From: Kitasatospora cinereorecta
GTDB lineage: Bacteria > Actinomycetota > Actinomycetes > Streptomycetales > Streptomycetaceae
Reading direction: 5' to 3'
Length of the DNA: 64,000 nucleotides
Assembly: GCF_024172095.1 (NCBI RefSeq)
Contig: NZ_JAMZDX010000004.1
Coordinates: 930,001-994,000, forward strand
The position numbers and the translations under genes were made by a program. Position 1 is the first letter of the stretch. Every line of letters begins with the position of its first letter. Positions 15,050 to 24,248 of this stretch are shown here, piece by piece. The notes beneath the pieces were generated by a model. It saw only the letters and a list, made by a program, of their open reading frames with translations. It was not told the origin of the DNA and searched no databases.

Positions 15050-17092
15050 TCAGGGTGTGGCGCCGATCGGAACGGCCATGGACGCGGCTTCGGTGGCGTC
15101 GACGGGCACGGCGGCTTCGGGACGGCGCAGGTCGAGCACGATGAGGACGGCGGCGGCGACGCCCAGGTAGACGAGCAGGGTGGTCAGGGCCTGGCCGGTC
15201 CCGTGGCCGTCGAAGTAGATCGTGCGGTGCAGCAGGAGGTAGCCGTTGCGGGGCGGCAGCCAGGGCCCGATGTCGCGCCAGAAGGCGGGCAGGTACGGCA
15301 CTCCGCTGGCGCCGCCGGAGGACGGGTTGCCGAACAGGACGATCACGACGACGGTCACCAGGGTGCCCACCGGACCGAGCAGCTTCTGCAGGATCGCGGC
15401 GACGAAGGCGACCACGGCGACGATCAGCGCGCAGATCGGCCAGGTGATCCAGAACTTGCCGCTGGGGAAGCCCTGCAGCCAGTAGCAGACGATCACATCG
15501 ATGAGCAGGCCGCTGACGAGGGCGAAGCCGGCGAGCTGGGCGGCGCGCCAGCGGCCGGCCGCCCGGCCGGTGGCGGCCATCAGCAGGGTCGAACTCATGT
15601 ACCCGCCGATGAGCAGCGGAACCAGCATCAAGCCCTGCACCAGGCCGAACGGGTCCTTGGGCGCCAGCGGTGTCGGGGCGTACTGCTGCACCGTCAGGGT
15701 CTGCCCGGTGGCCTTGGCCGCCGCCTCGAACCTCACCGCGAGGTCGAGCGGCGCCAGGTCGCTCATGGACGGCACCACGATCAGCGTGTTCGAGGTGCCG
15801 GTGGAGACCAGCGCGCCGAAGATCCGCGCCTGGTCCATCGCGGTCTTGGCCGCAGCTTCGTCCGGGTACGGGGTGACCTTCAGCGAGATGGCCTGCTCGG
15901 CCGCGGCCAGGACGGGCGAGGTGCCGACGGTGCCGAACGGCAGATCGGTGGCCTTGGGGGCGTGCGAGGCGCTCATGTAGTTCGTCGCGAACAGGCACTG
16001 CATGACGGCGCAGACGCCCAGCGCCACGAGGATCGGGATCAGGCCCCGCCGGCGGTCGGGCGGAGCTGCCGCGGGAGCGGCGGGCGCCGCCCCGTGGGCT
16101 TCCCGGGCAGCCGCCCTGGCCGGTCGGATGCGGCCGTACCAGGCGATGACGGCGGTGCCGGCGAAGGCGTAGAGGAACAGGACGACGAGCGGGGTGGAGA
16201 TGTCGCTCCCGCCGAAGTAGAGCACGTGATTGATCAGCGTGACCGCGCTCTGCGGCGGAAGGAGCACGCCGATGTTGCGCCAGTAGACCGGCAGCAGGTA
16301 GGTGCCCAGCCCACCTGCGGGCGGGCCGCCGATGACGATGAAGAGCACCGCCACGAGCAGGGTGCCCATCCTGCCCACCATGGCCTGCAGCGCGGCCGCG
16401 GCCAGCGCCACCGCCGAGGTGACGAGCCAGAAGCACGGCAGGAGCGGCCAGAAGTGGCTGCTGGAGTACGCGCCGATGCCCAGTCCGGCGATCAGGTCGG
16501 TCAGCACTGCGCCCACCAGCGCGTATCCGGCCAGAATGACCGCGCGCCACGGCGCGGCGGCGGTGCCGTGAGCCGCCTTGTAGACCAGCACGGCCGCCAG
16601 GTACCCGCCGATCAGCAGGGGCAGCAGCAGGAGCGAGGTCACGGCGCCGACCGGGTCGGTGGCGGCCAGCGGTGCGATCGTCTGCACGGTCACCGGCCGG
16701 CCCAGGTCGTGCGCCGCCGCCAGGAACGCCGGCTCCACTTCGGTCTGACCGAAGAAGCTCTTCGCCGGGACCACGATCAGCGTGTCGGACGAACCGCCGC
16801 TGACGTACGCGCCGTACAGCTCGCCCTGCTCGGCCGCACCGGTGACGGCCGACGTGTCCGGATAGGCCGTCAGGGCCAGTCCGGTTCTCGACGCCACGGC
16901 GGCGACGACGGGAGAGGGCGGCCCGACCACACCGAAGGGCATGTTCCGCGGCACCAGCAGTTGTTGGGCACTGACGAGGGACAGCGCGAGCATGGCCTGC
17001 GCGAAGAGCACCAGCCCCAGCGCGACGGCGGTCCGCACGGCGGCGCTCCGGCCGCCGGCAGCCGAGGAAGCCCGGGGCGGTCGGCTCGTCAT
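15050..17092 (-). CDS. internally duplicated ABC-2/DUF3533-like membrane protein
   Basis: 680 residues made of two homologous halves (about 20-320 and 350-660). Each half has one N-terminal helix, an outside domain of about 130 residues, then five helices. Matching segments include MPFGVVGPPSPVVAA / LPFGTVGTSPVLAAA, LTAYPD / VTPYPD and SSDTLIVVPA / TSNTLIVVPS, followed by LPLLIGGY / VPLLIGGY. The topology is that of YhgE/Pip, DUF3533 or ABC-2 export permeases, but in a fused dimer form. No ATPase gene adjoins. It might act as a secretion or lipid-export factor; this is inference from topology. Confidence 0.8.
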   Translation of the reverse strand: MTSRPPRASSAAGGRSAAVRTAVALGLVLFAQAMLALSLVSAQQLLVPRNMPFGVVGPPSPVVAAVASRTGLALTAYPDTSAVTGAAEQGELYGAYVSGGSSDTLIVVPAKSFFGQTEVEPAFLAAAHDLGRPVTVQTIAPLAATDPVGAVTSLLLLPLLIGGYLAAVLVYKAAHGTAAAPWRAVILAGYALVGAVLTDLIAGLGIGAYSSSHFWPLLPCFWLVTSAVALAAAALQAMVGRMGTLLVAVLFIVIGGPPAGGLGTYLLPVYWRNIGVLLPPQSAVTLINHVLYFGGSDISTPLVVLFLYAFAGTAVIAWYGRIRPARAAAREAHGAAPAAPAAAPPDRRRGLIPILVALGVCAVMQCLFATNYMSASHAPKATDLPFGTVGTSPVLAAAEQAISLKVTPYPDEAAAKTAMDQARIFGALVSTGTSNTLIVVPSMSDLAPLDLAVRFEAAAKATGQTLTVQQYAPTPLAPKDPFGLVQGLMLVPLLIGGYMSSTLLMAATGRAAGRWRAAQLAGFALVSGLLIDVIVCYWLQGFPSGKFWITWPICALIVAVVAFVAAILQKLLGPVGTLVTVVVIVLFGNPSSGGASGVPYLPAFWRDIGPWLPPRNGYLLLHRTIYFDGHGTGQALTTLLVYLGVAAAVLIVLDLRRPEAAVPVDATEAASMAVPIGATP

Positions 17093-17227
17093 GTTCTGTC
17101 CTCCGGTCGGCTGTCGCGTCCGCAGCCATCACGACACAGGCCCGACCGGGCGGCAACTCGGGCCCGCGGCCGCCTGACGGTCCTCCGATGACCTCGCGTC
17201 ATGCCACGACAAATGGTACATAACGGA

Positions 17228-17233
17228 TACGCT
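17228..17233 (+). promoter_or_regulatory. putative -10 box TACGCT for GH15 gene
   Basis: TACGCT in GGATACGCTGCG lies 31 bp before ATG 17265, leaving a leader of about 25 bases that holds the GGAGAG ribosome site. No clear -35 box. Confidence 0.35.
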
Positions 17234-17264
17234 GCGTCATGGACCCCGCGACATCGGAGAGCTC

Positions 17265-19088
17265 ATGGACCGCTACCCGCCCATTGCCGACCACGGCCTG
17301 GTGGGAGACCTGCAGACCGCCGCGCTGATCTCCTCGCAGGGCGTCGTGGACTGGTTCGCCGCTCCGCGGTTCGACGCGCCGAGCATCTTCGCGGCCCTGC
17401 TGGACCACGACCGCGGCGGGTACTTCCACCTGGCGCCGGTGGAGCACGATCCGACCTGCCGTCAGCTGTACTACCCGGACACCGCCGTCCTGGTCACCCG
17501 GTTCATGTCCGAGGACGGCGTGGGCGAGGTCATCGACTGGATGCCGCCGCACGACAGCACCCGGGTGTCGGACCGGCACACCCTGATCCGCGCGGTCCGC
17601 GCGGTCCGCGGCACCGTCCGGTTCGAGCTCGACTGCCGGCCGCGCTTCGACTACGGCCGCGCCGACCACCAGGTGACCGTCGACGGCGGGGACGCCGTCT
17701 TCCGCGCCCCCGGGGCGGCGCTGCATCTGCGGGCGCTGTTCCCGCTGCACCGGGCGGACCGCGACGTCCGCGGCGGGGTCACCCTCAACGCCGGCGAGAC
17801 CTCGGGCGTCGTCATGACGGCCTGCGGACCGGACGGCGAGGCCCCGCCGCCGCCCACGGTCGACGGGCTCACCGACGCGCTGTGGGAGGCCGTCGACTAC
17901 TGGCAGAGCTGGGTGCGCCAGTCGAACTACCGGGGCCGGTGGCCGGACGCGGTCCACCGGTCCGCGATCACCCTGAAGCTGCTCACCTACGCCCCGACCG
18001 GAGGGATGGTGGCGGCGCCCACGATGGGCCTGCCGGAGCAGGTCGGCGGTGAGCGCAACTGGGACTACCGCTTCACCTGGGTGCGCGACGCGTCGCTGTC
18101 GGTGCGCGCGCTGCTGGACCTGGGCTTCACCGAGGAGGCGGAAGCCTTCACCCGCTGGCTGAACGACCGGCTGCACGAGCGGCTCGACCTGCCGGGCGAG
18201 CGCCTGCAGATCATGTACCGGGTCGACGGCGACCCGCAGCTGTCGGAGGAGATCCTCCAGCACTTCGAGGGGTACCGCGGATCGGCCCCGGTGCGCGCCG
18301 GGAACGCCGCCATGGACCAGCTCCAGCTCGACATCTACGGCGAAGCCCTCTACGCCCTCTCCGAGGGGCGCAGGTACGGTGTCCAGCCCGGCTACCAGGG
18401 CTGGACGGCGGCGGCCAGGACCCTGGACTGGCTCACCGACAACTGGGACCGCCCGGACGAGGGCATCTGGGAGACCCGCGGCGGCCGCCGGGACTTCACC
18501 TTCAGCCGGGTGATGACCTGGGTCGCGTTCGACTGCGGACTGCGCCTGGCCGAGGAGTTCAGCCGGCCCGCCGACCTGGTCCGGTGGCGGGAGACCCGGG
18601 ACACCGTCCTGCGGCAGATCATGGAGCGCGGCTGGAGCGAGAAGGAGCGGGCTCTCGTCCAGCACTACGACGGTGACGTCCTGGACGCCTCGCTGCTGCT
18701 GATCCCGCGCGTGGGCCTGTTGGCGGCGAAGGAGCCGGCGTGGCTGTCGACCCTCGACGCGATGGACCGCAAGCTGGTGTCGGACAGCCTCGTCTACCGG
18801 TACGACCCGGCCGCCTCGCCCGACGGCCTGCGCGGCTCGGAGGGCACCTTCAGCCTCTGCACCTTCCTCTACGTCGACGCGCTCGCCCGCGCCGGCCGGC
18901 TGCGGCAGGCCCGGTACGCGTTCGAGAAGATGCTCACCTACGCCAACCACGTGGGGCTGTTCGCCGAGGAGATCGGCCCCTCCGGCGAGCAACTGGGCAA
19001 CTTCCCCCAGGCGTTCACCCACCTCTCGCTGATCATGGCGGCGGGCTCGCTCGACGAGGCCCTGGACAGCCGGATCAGGCGACGCTGA
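17265..19088 (+). CDS. glycoside hydrolase family 15 protein (trehalase/glucoamylase type)
   Basis: 607 residues from ATG 17265 with GGAGAG upstream. The opening YPPIADHGLVGDLQTAALIS and SQGVVDWFAAPRFDAPSIFA is the N-terminal beta-sandwich signature of actinobacterial GH15 proteins. The (alpha/alpha)6 barrel follows with NWDYRFTWVRDASLSVRALL near residue 265 and LDASLLLIPRVG near 470. Family members release glucose from trehalose, starch or related glucans by inversion. No signal peptide, so it is cytosolic and probably handles trehalose or storage glucan. It heads a block of oxidation genes that could use the glucose produced (inference). Confidence 0.9.
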   Translation: MDRYPPIADHGLVGDLQTAALISSQGVVDWFAAPRFDAPSIFAALLDHDRGGYFHLAPVEHDPTCRQLYYPDTAVLVTRFMSEDGVGEVIDWMPPHDSTRVSDRHTLIRAVRAVRGTVRFELDCRPRFDYGRADHQVTVDGGDAVFRAPGAALHLRALFPLHRADRDVRGGVTLNAGETSGVVMTACGPDGEAPPPPTVDGLTDALWEAVDYWQSWVRQSNYRGRWPDAVHRSAITLKLLTYAPTGGMVAAPTMGLPEQVGGERNWDYRFTWVRDASLSVRALLDLGFTEEAEAFTRWLNDRLHERLDLPGERLQIMYRVDGDPQLSEEILQHFEGYRGSAPVRAGNAAMDQLQLDIYGEALYALSEGRRYGVQPGYQGWTAAARTLDWLTDNWDRPDEGIWETRGGRRDFTFSRVMTWVAFDCGLRLAEEFSRPADLVRWRETRDTVLRQIMERGWSEKERALVQHYDGDVLDASLLLIPRVGLLAAKEPAWLSTLDAMDRKLVSDSLVYRYDPAASPDGLRGSEGTFSLCTFLYVDALARAGRLRQARYAFEKMLTYANHVGLFAEEIGPSGEQLGNFPQAFTHLSLIMAAGSLDEALDSRIRRR

Positions 19089-19105
19089 GCGCGGAGGAGC
19101 CGGGC

Positions 19106-20047
19106 ATGACCCCTTCGCCCACCGGGGCCGGGCGCCTCGACCGGGCCGCCTTCGACGACCTGTACCGCCGGGTCGTCGCCGCCGCCCCCGCCGGCGGGCG
19201 TCCGCGCGGCGCGCTGGACACCATCACGGCGGCGCGGGTCCTCGCCGCCGTGGGCGAGGTCCGCACGGGCCGTCATGTGAGCCTCGCGGCACCCGTGACG
19301 ACCAGGGCGAGAGCGGACAACCCGGAGCCCGCCCGCCACCCGATGACCGGCGCCGTCGCCGGACGGCTGCGCGGGCGGGGGCTGGAATTCGCCCGGGACC
19401 GGATCGAGATGAACGTCCACGGCGACGCCGACAGCCACCTCGACGCGCTGTGCCACGTCGTCTACGACGGCACGCTCCACGGCGGCGTCCCGGCGGCCAC
19501 CCTCACCGAGACCGGCGCCGAGGCCCTCTCCGTCGCCCTGGCCGGGGCGGGCATCGTGGGCCGCGGGGTGCTGCTGGACATCCCCGGCCTGCGCGGAGTG
19601 CCGTGGCTGGAGCCGGGCGAGTGGGTGACGGCGCAGGAGCTGCTGGACGCCGAGGCCGCGCAGGGGGTGCGCTTCGGCCCGGGCGACCTGCTCTTCGTCC
19701 GGGTCGGCCACCGTCGACGGCGACGCGATCTGGGGGCGTGGGACGCCTCCGCCGCCCGCGCCGGCCTGCACCCGGGTGCCGTGGAGCTGCTGGCCGAGCG
19801 AGGCATCGCGGTGCTGGGCAGTGACAGCAACAACGACTGCGCCCCCAGCCCGGTCGACGGCGTCGGCTTCCCGGTGCACGTGCTCGCCGTCCACGCCCTC
19901 GGCATCCACCTGCTGGACTACCTGCAGTTCGAGGAGGTGCTGCCGCTCTGCACCGAGGAGGGCCGCTGGTCCTTCCTCTGCGTGATCGCACCGCTGCGAC
20001 TGGTCGGCGGGACGGGCTCCCCGGTCAGCCCGATCGCCGTCCTGTGA
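19106..20047 (+). CDS. cyclase family protein (kynurenine formamidase-like)
   Basis: 313 residues from ATG 19106 with GGAGGAG upstream, 17 bases after the GH15 stop. The metal-binding signature of the family (HxGTHxDxxxH) appears as HGDADSHLDALCH near residue 110, slightly altered because Gly-Thr is replaced by Asp-Ala. Later DSNNDCAPSPVDG and FPVHVLAVHALGIHLLDYL match the family core. Members hydrolyse formylkynurenine or related amides and lactones. The operon context with GH15 does not point to tryptophan catabolism, so the substrate is open. Confidence 0.87.
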   Translation: MTPSPTGAGRLDRAAFDDLYRRVVAAAPAGGRPRGALDTITAARVLAAVGEVRTGRHVSLAAPVTTRARADNPEPARHPMTGAVAGRLRGRGLEFARDRIEMNVHGDADSHLDALCHVVYDGTLHGGVPAATLTETGAEALSVALAGAGIVGRGVLLDIPGLRGVPWLEPGEWVTAQELLDAEAAQGVRFGPGDLLFVRVGHRRRRRDLGAWDASAARAGLHPGAVELLAERGIAVLGSDSNNDCAPSPVDGVGFPVHVLAVHALGIHLLDYLQFEEVLPLCTEEGRWSFLCVIAPLRLVGGTGSPVSPIAVL

Positions 20048-20054
20048 GGCCGGC

Positions 20055-20984
20055 TCAACGGCCCAGGACCACGTTCACCGGAGGCAGCCCGGCCGTGAAG
20101 CGTTCGAGCTGGGTGCGTACCAGGGCGCGGGCGCGCGGCTCGAACGCCGAGGTCTGACCGCCGACATGAGGGGTGATCAGGACGTTCGGGGCGGACCAGA
20201 GCGGATGGTCGGCCGGCAGCGGTTCGGGCTCGGTGACGTCCAGGGCCGCCCGCAGCCGCCCGCTCCGCAGCTCGCGCACCAGCGCGTCGGTGTCCACCAC
20301 CGGGCCGCGGGCGACGTTCACCAGCAGGGCGCCGTCCTTCATCCGGGCCAGGAATCCGGCGTCGACCAGCCCTCGGGTCCCCGGCGCCAGAGGCACGGTG
20401 AGCACCACGACGTCCGCCGTACCGAGCAGCCGGGGCAGCTCCCCGAACGCGTGCACCGGGCCACCCGGGCTCTCGCGCGCCGTACGCGCCACCCGGACGA
20501 TGTCGCACTCGAAGGCGGCGAGCCGCGCCTCCACGGCCGCGCCGATGGACCCGTGGCCCACGATCAGCACGCTCCGGCCGGCGAGCGCGGGCCAGAACCC
20601 GTCCGACCACCGGTGCGCCTGCTGGTCCACCACGAACCCGGGGATCCCGCGCAACGAGGCGAGCACCAGGGCCACGGCCAGTTCCGCCGTGCTCGCGTCG
20701 TGCACTCCCCGCGCGTTGCACAGCGTAACGCCCGCGGGCACGGACGGCGCCAGGTCGTCGACGCCGGCGCTGAGCGACTGCAGCACCCGCAACCGCGGCA
20801 TCCGGGCGAGCAGGGGCAGCGCAGCCGCGGTGAAGGTGTACGGAACGACGAACAACTCGACCGTCCGGAGCACCCCCTCCCCCGGCGGATCGCCCGTGCC
20901 GTCCCAGACCGCGGCGGCCCACCCCTCGGGCAGGCCCCCCACCTCGCCGGGCGCCCAGGGCAGCAGCACACGCGGACCGCTCAC
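20055..20984 (-). CDS. D-isomer-specific 2-hydroxyacid dehydrogenase
   Basis: 309 residues. The Rossmann motif is VLIVGHGSIGAAVEARL (about 145); catalytic residues are Arg in LLVNVARGPVVDT, Glu in DVTEPEPLPADHPLW and His in ITPHVGG. These enzymes reduce 2-oxoacids with NAD(P)H. The Arg/Ala residues after the Rossmann strand (VRVARTARES) favour NADPH, as in glyoxylate/hydroxypyruvate reductases (inference). Convergent with the cyclase gene and divergent from the GMC oxidoreductase. Confidence 0.92.
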   Translation of the reverse strand: MSGPRVLLPWAPGEVGGLPEGWAAAVWDGTGDPPGEGVLRTVELFVVPYTFTAAALPLLARMPRLRVLQSLSAGVDDLAPSVPAGVTLCNARGVHDASTAELAVALVLASLRGIPGFVVDQQAHRWSDGFWPALAGRSVLIVGHGSIGAAVEARLAAFECDIVRVARTARESPGGPVHAFGELPRLLGTADVVVLTVPLAPGTRGLVDAGFLARMKDGALLVNVARGPVVDTDALVRELRSGRLRAALDVTEPEPLPADHPLWSAPNVLITPHVGGQTSAFEPRARALVRTQLERFTAGLPPVNVVLGR

Positions 20985-21077
20985 CGCACCAGTGTCACAC
21001 GGTGATCGCAGGGACGCGGGCGCTCACCCGGCCGACCCCGATGCCCCGCTGCGCTCGCCCTCCGGCAGCCCCCGCTC

Positions 21078-21083
21078 TAGCGT
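21078..21083 (+). promoter_or_regulatory. putative -10 box TAGCGT for GMC/zwf operon
   Basis: TAGCGT in CTCTAGCGTCGAAGG is a common Streptomyces -10/start pattern, 50 bp before GTG 21133. It drives away from the divergent dehydrogenase gene. No strong -35. Confidence 0.4.
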
Positions 21084-21132
21084 CGAAGGAGAGGGTCCCG
21101 GCCCCGGCTGCCGGCCCGGAAACGGAGTCCCC

Positions 21133-22713
21133 GTGGCTGACAAGCAGCACTACGACGTCATCATCATCGGCACCGGCGCAGGTGGCGGCACCCTGGCCCA
21201 CCGCCTGGCCCCGACCGGCAAACGGGTCCTCGTCCTGGAACGCGGCGGGTACCTGCCGCGCGAACGCGACAACTGGGACTCGACCGCCGTCTTCGTCAAG
21301 GGCAAGTACCGGGCCCCGGAGTACTGGTACGACAAGGACGGCAACGCCTTCCCGCCGGAGGTCAACTACTACGTCGGCGGCAACACCAAGTTCTACGGCG
21401 CCGCGCTGTTCCGGCTGCGCCCCGAGGACTTCGGCGAGCTGCGCCACCACGACGGCGTGTCACCGGCCTGGCCGATCCGCTACGAGGACCTCGAGCCGTA
21501 CTACACCCGGGCCGAGCACCTCTACCTGGTCCACGGGCGGCACGGCGAGGACCCCACCGAGGGCCCGGCGAGCGCACAGTACGCCCACCCGCCGGTCGAG
21601 CACGAGCCGCGGATCCAGCAGCTCAGCGACGATCTCGAGAAGCAGGGCCTGCACCCGTTCCACCTGCCGATCGGCGTGAACCTCACCCAGGACGCCGACG
21701 GGCGGGCGACCCACGACAGCGGGTGCATCCGCTGCGACCGGGTGGACGGCTTCCCCTGCCTGCTCGGCGCCAAGTCGGACGCCCAGGTCATCTGCGTGGA
21801 CCCGGCCCTGCGGCACGACAACGTCCAGCTGATCACCCACGCCGACGTACGGCGGCTGGAGACCGACCCCACCGGCCGGACCGTCACCGGCGTGGTCGCC
21901 GACCTCGCCGACGGCACCACCGAGACCTTCACCGGCGACATCGTCGTGGTGGCCTGCGGCGCGGTGAACTCGGCCCTCCTGCTGCTGCGCTCGGCCAACG
22001 ACAAGCACCCGCGGGGGCTGGCCAACAGCTCCGACGTGGTCGGGCGCCACTACATGCGCCACAACAACCTGGCGCTGATGGCCGTCTCCAAGGAGCCCAA
22101 CCCCACCGCGTTCCAGAAGACCCTCGCCCTCCACGACTGGTACCTCGGCGCGGACGACTGGGACTACCCGCTCGGCGGCATCCAGATGCTCGGCAAGTCG
22201 GACGCCGCGCAGATCCACGGCGAGGCCCCGCGCTGGGCCGGTGCGATCAGCCCCGACATGCCGTTCGAGGTCCTCGCGCACCACGCCGTCGACTTCTGGC
22301 TGTGCGGCGAGGACCTCCCCGCCCCCGACAACCGCGTCACCCTGGACGCCGACGGCAACGTGCACCTCGCCCTCGACGAGAAGAACAACACCGCCGGACT
22401 GAAGCGGCTCCGCCACAAGCTCCAGAGCATGCTCGGCAAGCTGGGGATGCACGAGCACCACCTGCTCTCCCACAGCATCTACCTGCACAAGGGCATGCCG
22501 ATCGGCGCGACCGCCCACCAGGCGGGCACCGTACGGTTCGGCACCGACCCGGCGTCCTCCGCCCTGGACGTCAACTGCAAGGCGCACGACCTGGACAACC
22601 TCTACGTCGTGGACACCAGCTTCTTCCCGAGCATCGGAGCGGTGAACCCGTCCCTGACGGCCATCGCCAACGCGCTGCGGGTCGGCGACCACCTCGCCGA
22701 CCGCATGCGATGA
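21133..22713 (+). CDS. GMC family oxidoreductase (FAD)
   Basis: 526 residues from GTG 21133. FAD-binding GTGAGGGTLAHRLAP follows the first strand (YDVIIIG), then the GMC signature region with VGGNTKFYGAALFRLRP near 75. A Cys-rich segment, GCIRCDRVDGFPC, sits near 196. C-terminal HQAGTVRFGTDP contains the active-site His, and NLYVVDTSFFPSIGAVNPS is the second GMC motif. Members oxidise alcohols or sugars such as glucose, gluconate or choline. The stop overlaps an ATG upstream of the zwf-like gene, so the two are one operon and the substrate may be a sugar or sugar acid. Confidence 0.9.
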   Translation: MADKQHYDVIIIGTGAGGGTLAHRLAPTGKRVLVLERGGYLPRERDNWDSTAVFVKGKYRAPEYWYDKDGNAFPPEVNYYVGGNTKFYGAALFRLRPEDFGELRHHDGVSPAWPIRYEDLEPYYTRAEHLYLVHGRHGEDPTEGPASAQYAHPPVEHEPRIQQLSDDLEKQGLHPFHLPIGVNLTQDADGRATHDSGCIRCDRVDGFPCLLGAKSDAQVICVDPALRHDNVQLITHADVRRLETDPTGRTVTGVVADLADGTTETFTGDIVVVACGAVNSALLLLRSANDKHPRGLANSSDVVGRHYMRHNNLALMAVSKEPNPTAFQKTLALHDWYLGADDWDYPLGGIQMLGKSDAAQIHGEAPRWAGAISPDMPFEVLAHHAVDFWLCGEDLPAPDNRVTLDADGNVHLALDEKNNTAGLKRLRHKLQSMLGKLGMHEHHLLSHSIYLHKGMPIGATAHQAGTVRFGTDPASSALDVNCKAHDLDNLYVVDTSFFPSIGAVNPSLTAIANALRVGDHLADRMR

Positions 22714-22730
22714 GCAGGAGAGTCACAGAG

Positions 22731-24104
22731 ATGGCAGCACAGCAGATGGACGCCCTGGTCATCTTCGGCGCGACCGGTGACCTGGCCAAGCTGGAGACCT
22801 TCCCCGCCCTGGTCGGCCTGGTCGACCGCGGCGTGCTCGACGTCCCCGTCGTCGGCGTGGCCAAGAGCGGCTGGGGCTTGGAGGAGTTCCGGAACTACGC
22901 CGAGGCCTCACTGCGGCTCAACGGCATGGACCCGACCACGCCCGCGGCCCGGAAGATGCTGGGCCTGCTCCGCTACGTGGACGGCGACCTCGACGACGAC
23001 GCCACCTACCGGGCCATGGCGCAGGAGATGGGCGGCGGTGAGCGGGCCCTGTTCTACCTGGAGGTCCCGCCCCCGCTGTTCGGCCGGATCGCCAAGGGCA
23101 TCGCCGACGCCGGCCGGGCGAAGGGCGCCCGGGTCATGGTCGAGAAGCCCTTCGGCACCGATCTGAAGAGCGCCCTCGAACTCAACGCGACCATGCACGA
23201 GTACTTCCCCGAGGACGCGATCTACCGGGTCGACCACTGGCTCGGCCTCGACCCCGTGGAGAACGTGCTCTTCGCGCGCTTCGCCAACTCGGTGATCGAA
23301 CCGCTGCTGAACCGGACGCACGTCCGCAGCATCCAGATCACCATGGCGGAGGCCTTCGACGTCGCCGACCGCGGCCGGTTCTACGACCGCACCGGGGCGG
23401 TCCGGGACGTCGTCCAGAACCACATGCTGCAGGTCCTCGCCACGGTGCTGGCCGAGCCGCCGTCCGGCGAGGGGCTCGAGTCGTGGCGCGACGCCAAGGC
23501 CAACGTGGTCTCCTCGCTGCGGCCGCTCGGCCCCGAACACATCGTGCGCGGGCAGTACGACGGCTACCTGGACGTCGACGGCGTCGCCGCGGGATCGACG
23601 ACCGAGACCTACGCGGCGGTCCGGCTCGCCGCCGACTCCTGGCGCTGGGCGGACGTGCCGATCCTCATCCGCGCCGGCAAGTGCCTGCCGGTGACCGCGA
23701 CCGAGGTGAGCATCCACTTCCGCAGCGCACCCCACGACGTGTTCGGGCTGCGGCCCACCCCGGCCGCCAACAGCCTGCGGTTCCGGGTCTGGCCGGAGAC
23801 GCAGGTCGCCCTCACCCTGGCCGGGAAGGCACCCGGCGGCGGCTGGCAGGCCAAGCACGAGGAACTCTCCTTCAGCGAGGTCCCCGGATCGGACATGCGC
23901 CCGTACGACCGCCTCATCGGCGCGGCACTGGACGGCGACCGCTGGCTGTTCGCCCGCGAGGACACCGTCGAAGCCGCCTGGCGGGTCGTCGACCCCATCC
24001 TGGGGAACGCGGCACCCGTCCACCCGTACAGCCGCGGCAGCTGGGGGCCCAAGGAGGCCGACACCCTGCTTTCCGAGGGCGACCACTGGCACGACCCGAG
24101 CTGA
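22731..24104 (+). CDS. zwf: glucose-6-phosphate dehydrogenase family, atypical active site
   Basis: 457 residues from ATG 22731 with AGGAG ten bases before; ATG 22710 overlaps the GMC stop and is an alternative. The NADP site is IFGATGDLAK (usual GASGDLA). EKPFGTDL is kept, and the catalytic His is present in DVVQNHMLQ. However, the substrate-binding block, normally RIDHYLGKE, is RVDHWLGLDP, so the phosphate-contacting Lys is Leu. This marks a divergent subgroup; it may use another sugar or sugar phosphate. It is coupled to a GMC oxidoreductase, not to tal/opcA as housekeeping zwf genes usually are. Confidence 0.88.
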   Translation: MAAQQMDALVIFGATGDLAKLETFPALVGLVDRGVLDVPVVGVAKSGWGLEEFRNYAEASLRLNGMDPTTPAARKMLGLLRYVDGDLDDDATYRAMAQEMGGGERALFYLEVPPPLFGRIAKGIADAGRAKGARVMVEKPFGTDLKSALELNATMHEYFPEDAIYRVDHWLGLDPVENVLFARFANSVIEPLLNRTHVRSIQITMAEAFDVADRGRFYDRTGAVRDVVQNHMLQVLATVLAEPPSGEGLESWRDAKANVVSSLRPLGPEHIVRGQYDGYLDVDGVAAGSTTETYAAVRLAADSWRWADVPILIRAGKCLPVTATEVSIHFRSAPHDVFGLRPTPAANSLRFRVWPETQVALTLAGKAPGGGWQAKHEELSFSEVPGSDMRPYDRLIGAALDGDRWLFAREDTVEAAWRVVDPILGNAAPVHPYSRGSWGPKEADTLLSEGDHWHDPS

Positions 24105-24135
24105 GCCTCGCCGGCTCCTCCGGCGATTCGCGGTT

Positions 24136-24178
24136 CCCGGGTAGGCCGATCGGCTGTCGGCCGATGGGGCTACCCGGG
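24136..24178 (+). terminator. hairpin after zwf-like gene
   Basis: CCCGGGTAG (24136-24144) pairs perfectly with CTACCCGGG (24170-24178); inside, ATCGGC pairs with GCCGAT after a short internal loop. Thirty-two bases downstream of the stop. Confidence 0.75.
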
Positions 24179-24248
24179 CCGTGCCGTCCCGGCCGGGTGG
24201 GCCGGGGCGTGCTTGACTGAGGTCGGGCTATCGCGCGATGGGGAGCAC

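Noticed and set aside
24136..24248. Rex operator before cydA
   Set aside because: The dyad at 24136-24178 is GC-rich and terminator-like; the TTGTGAA-N4-TTCACAA pattern is absent.
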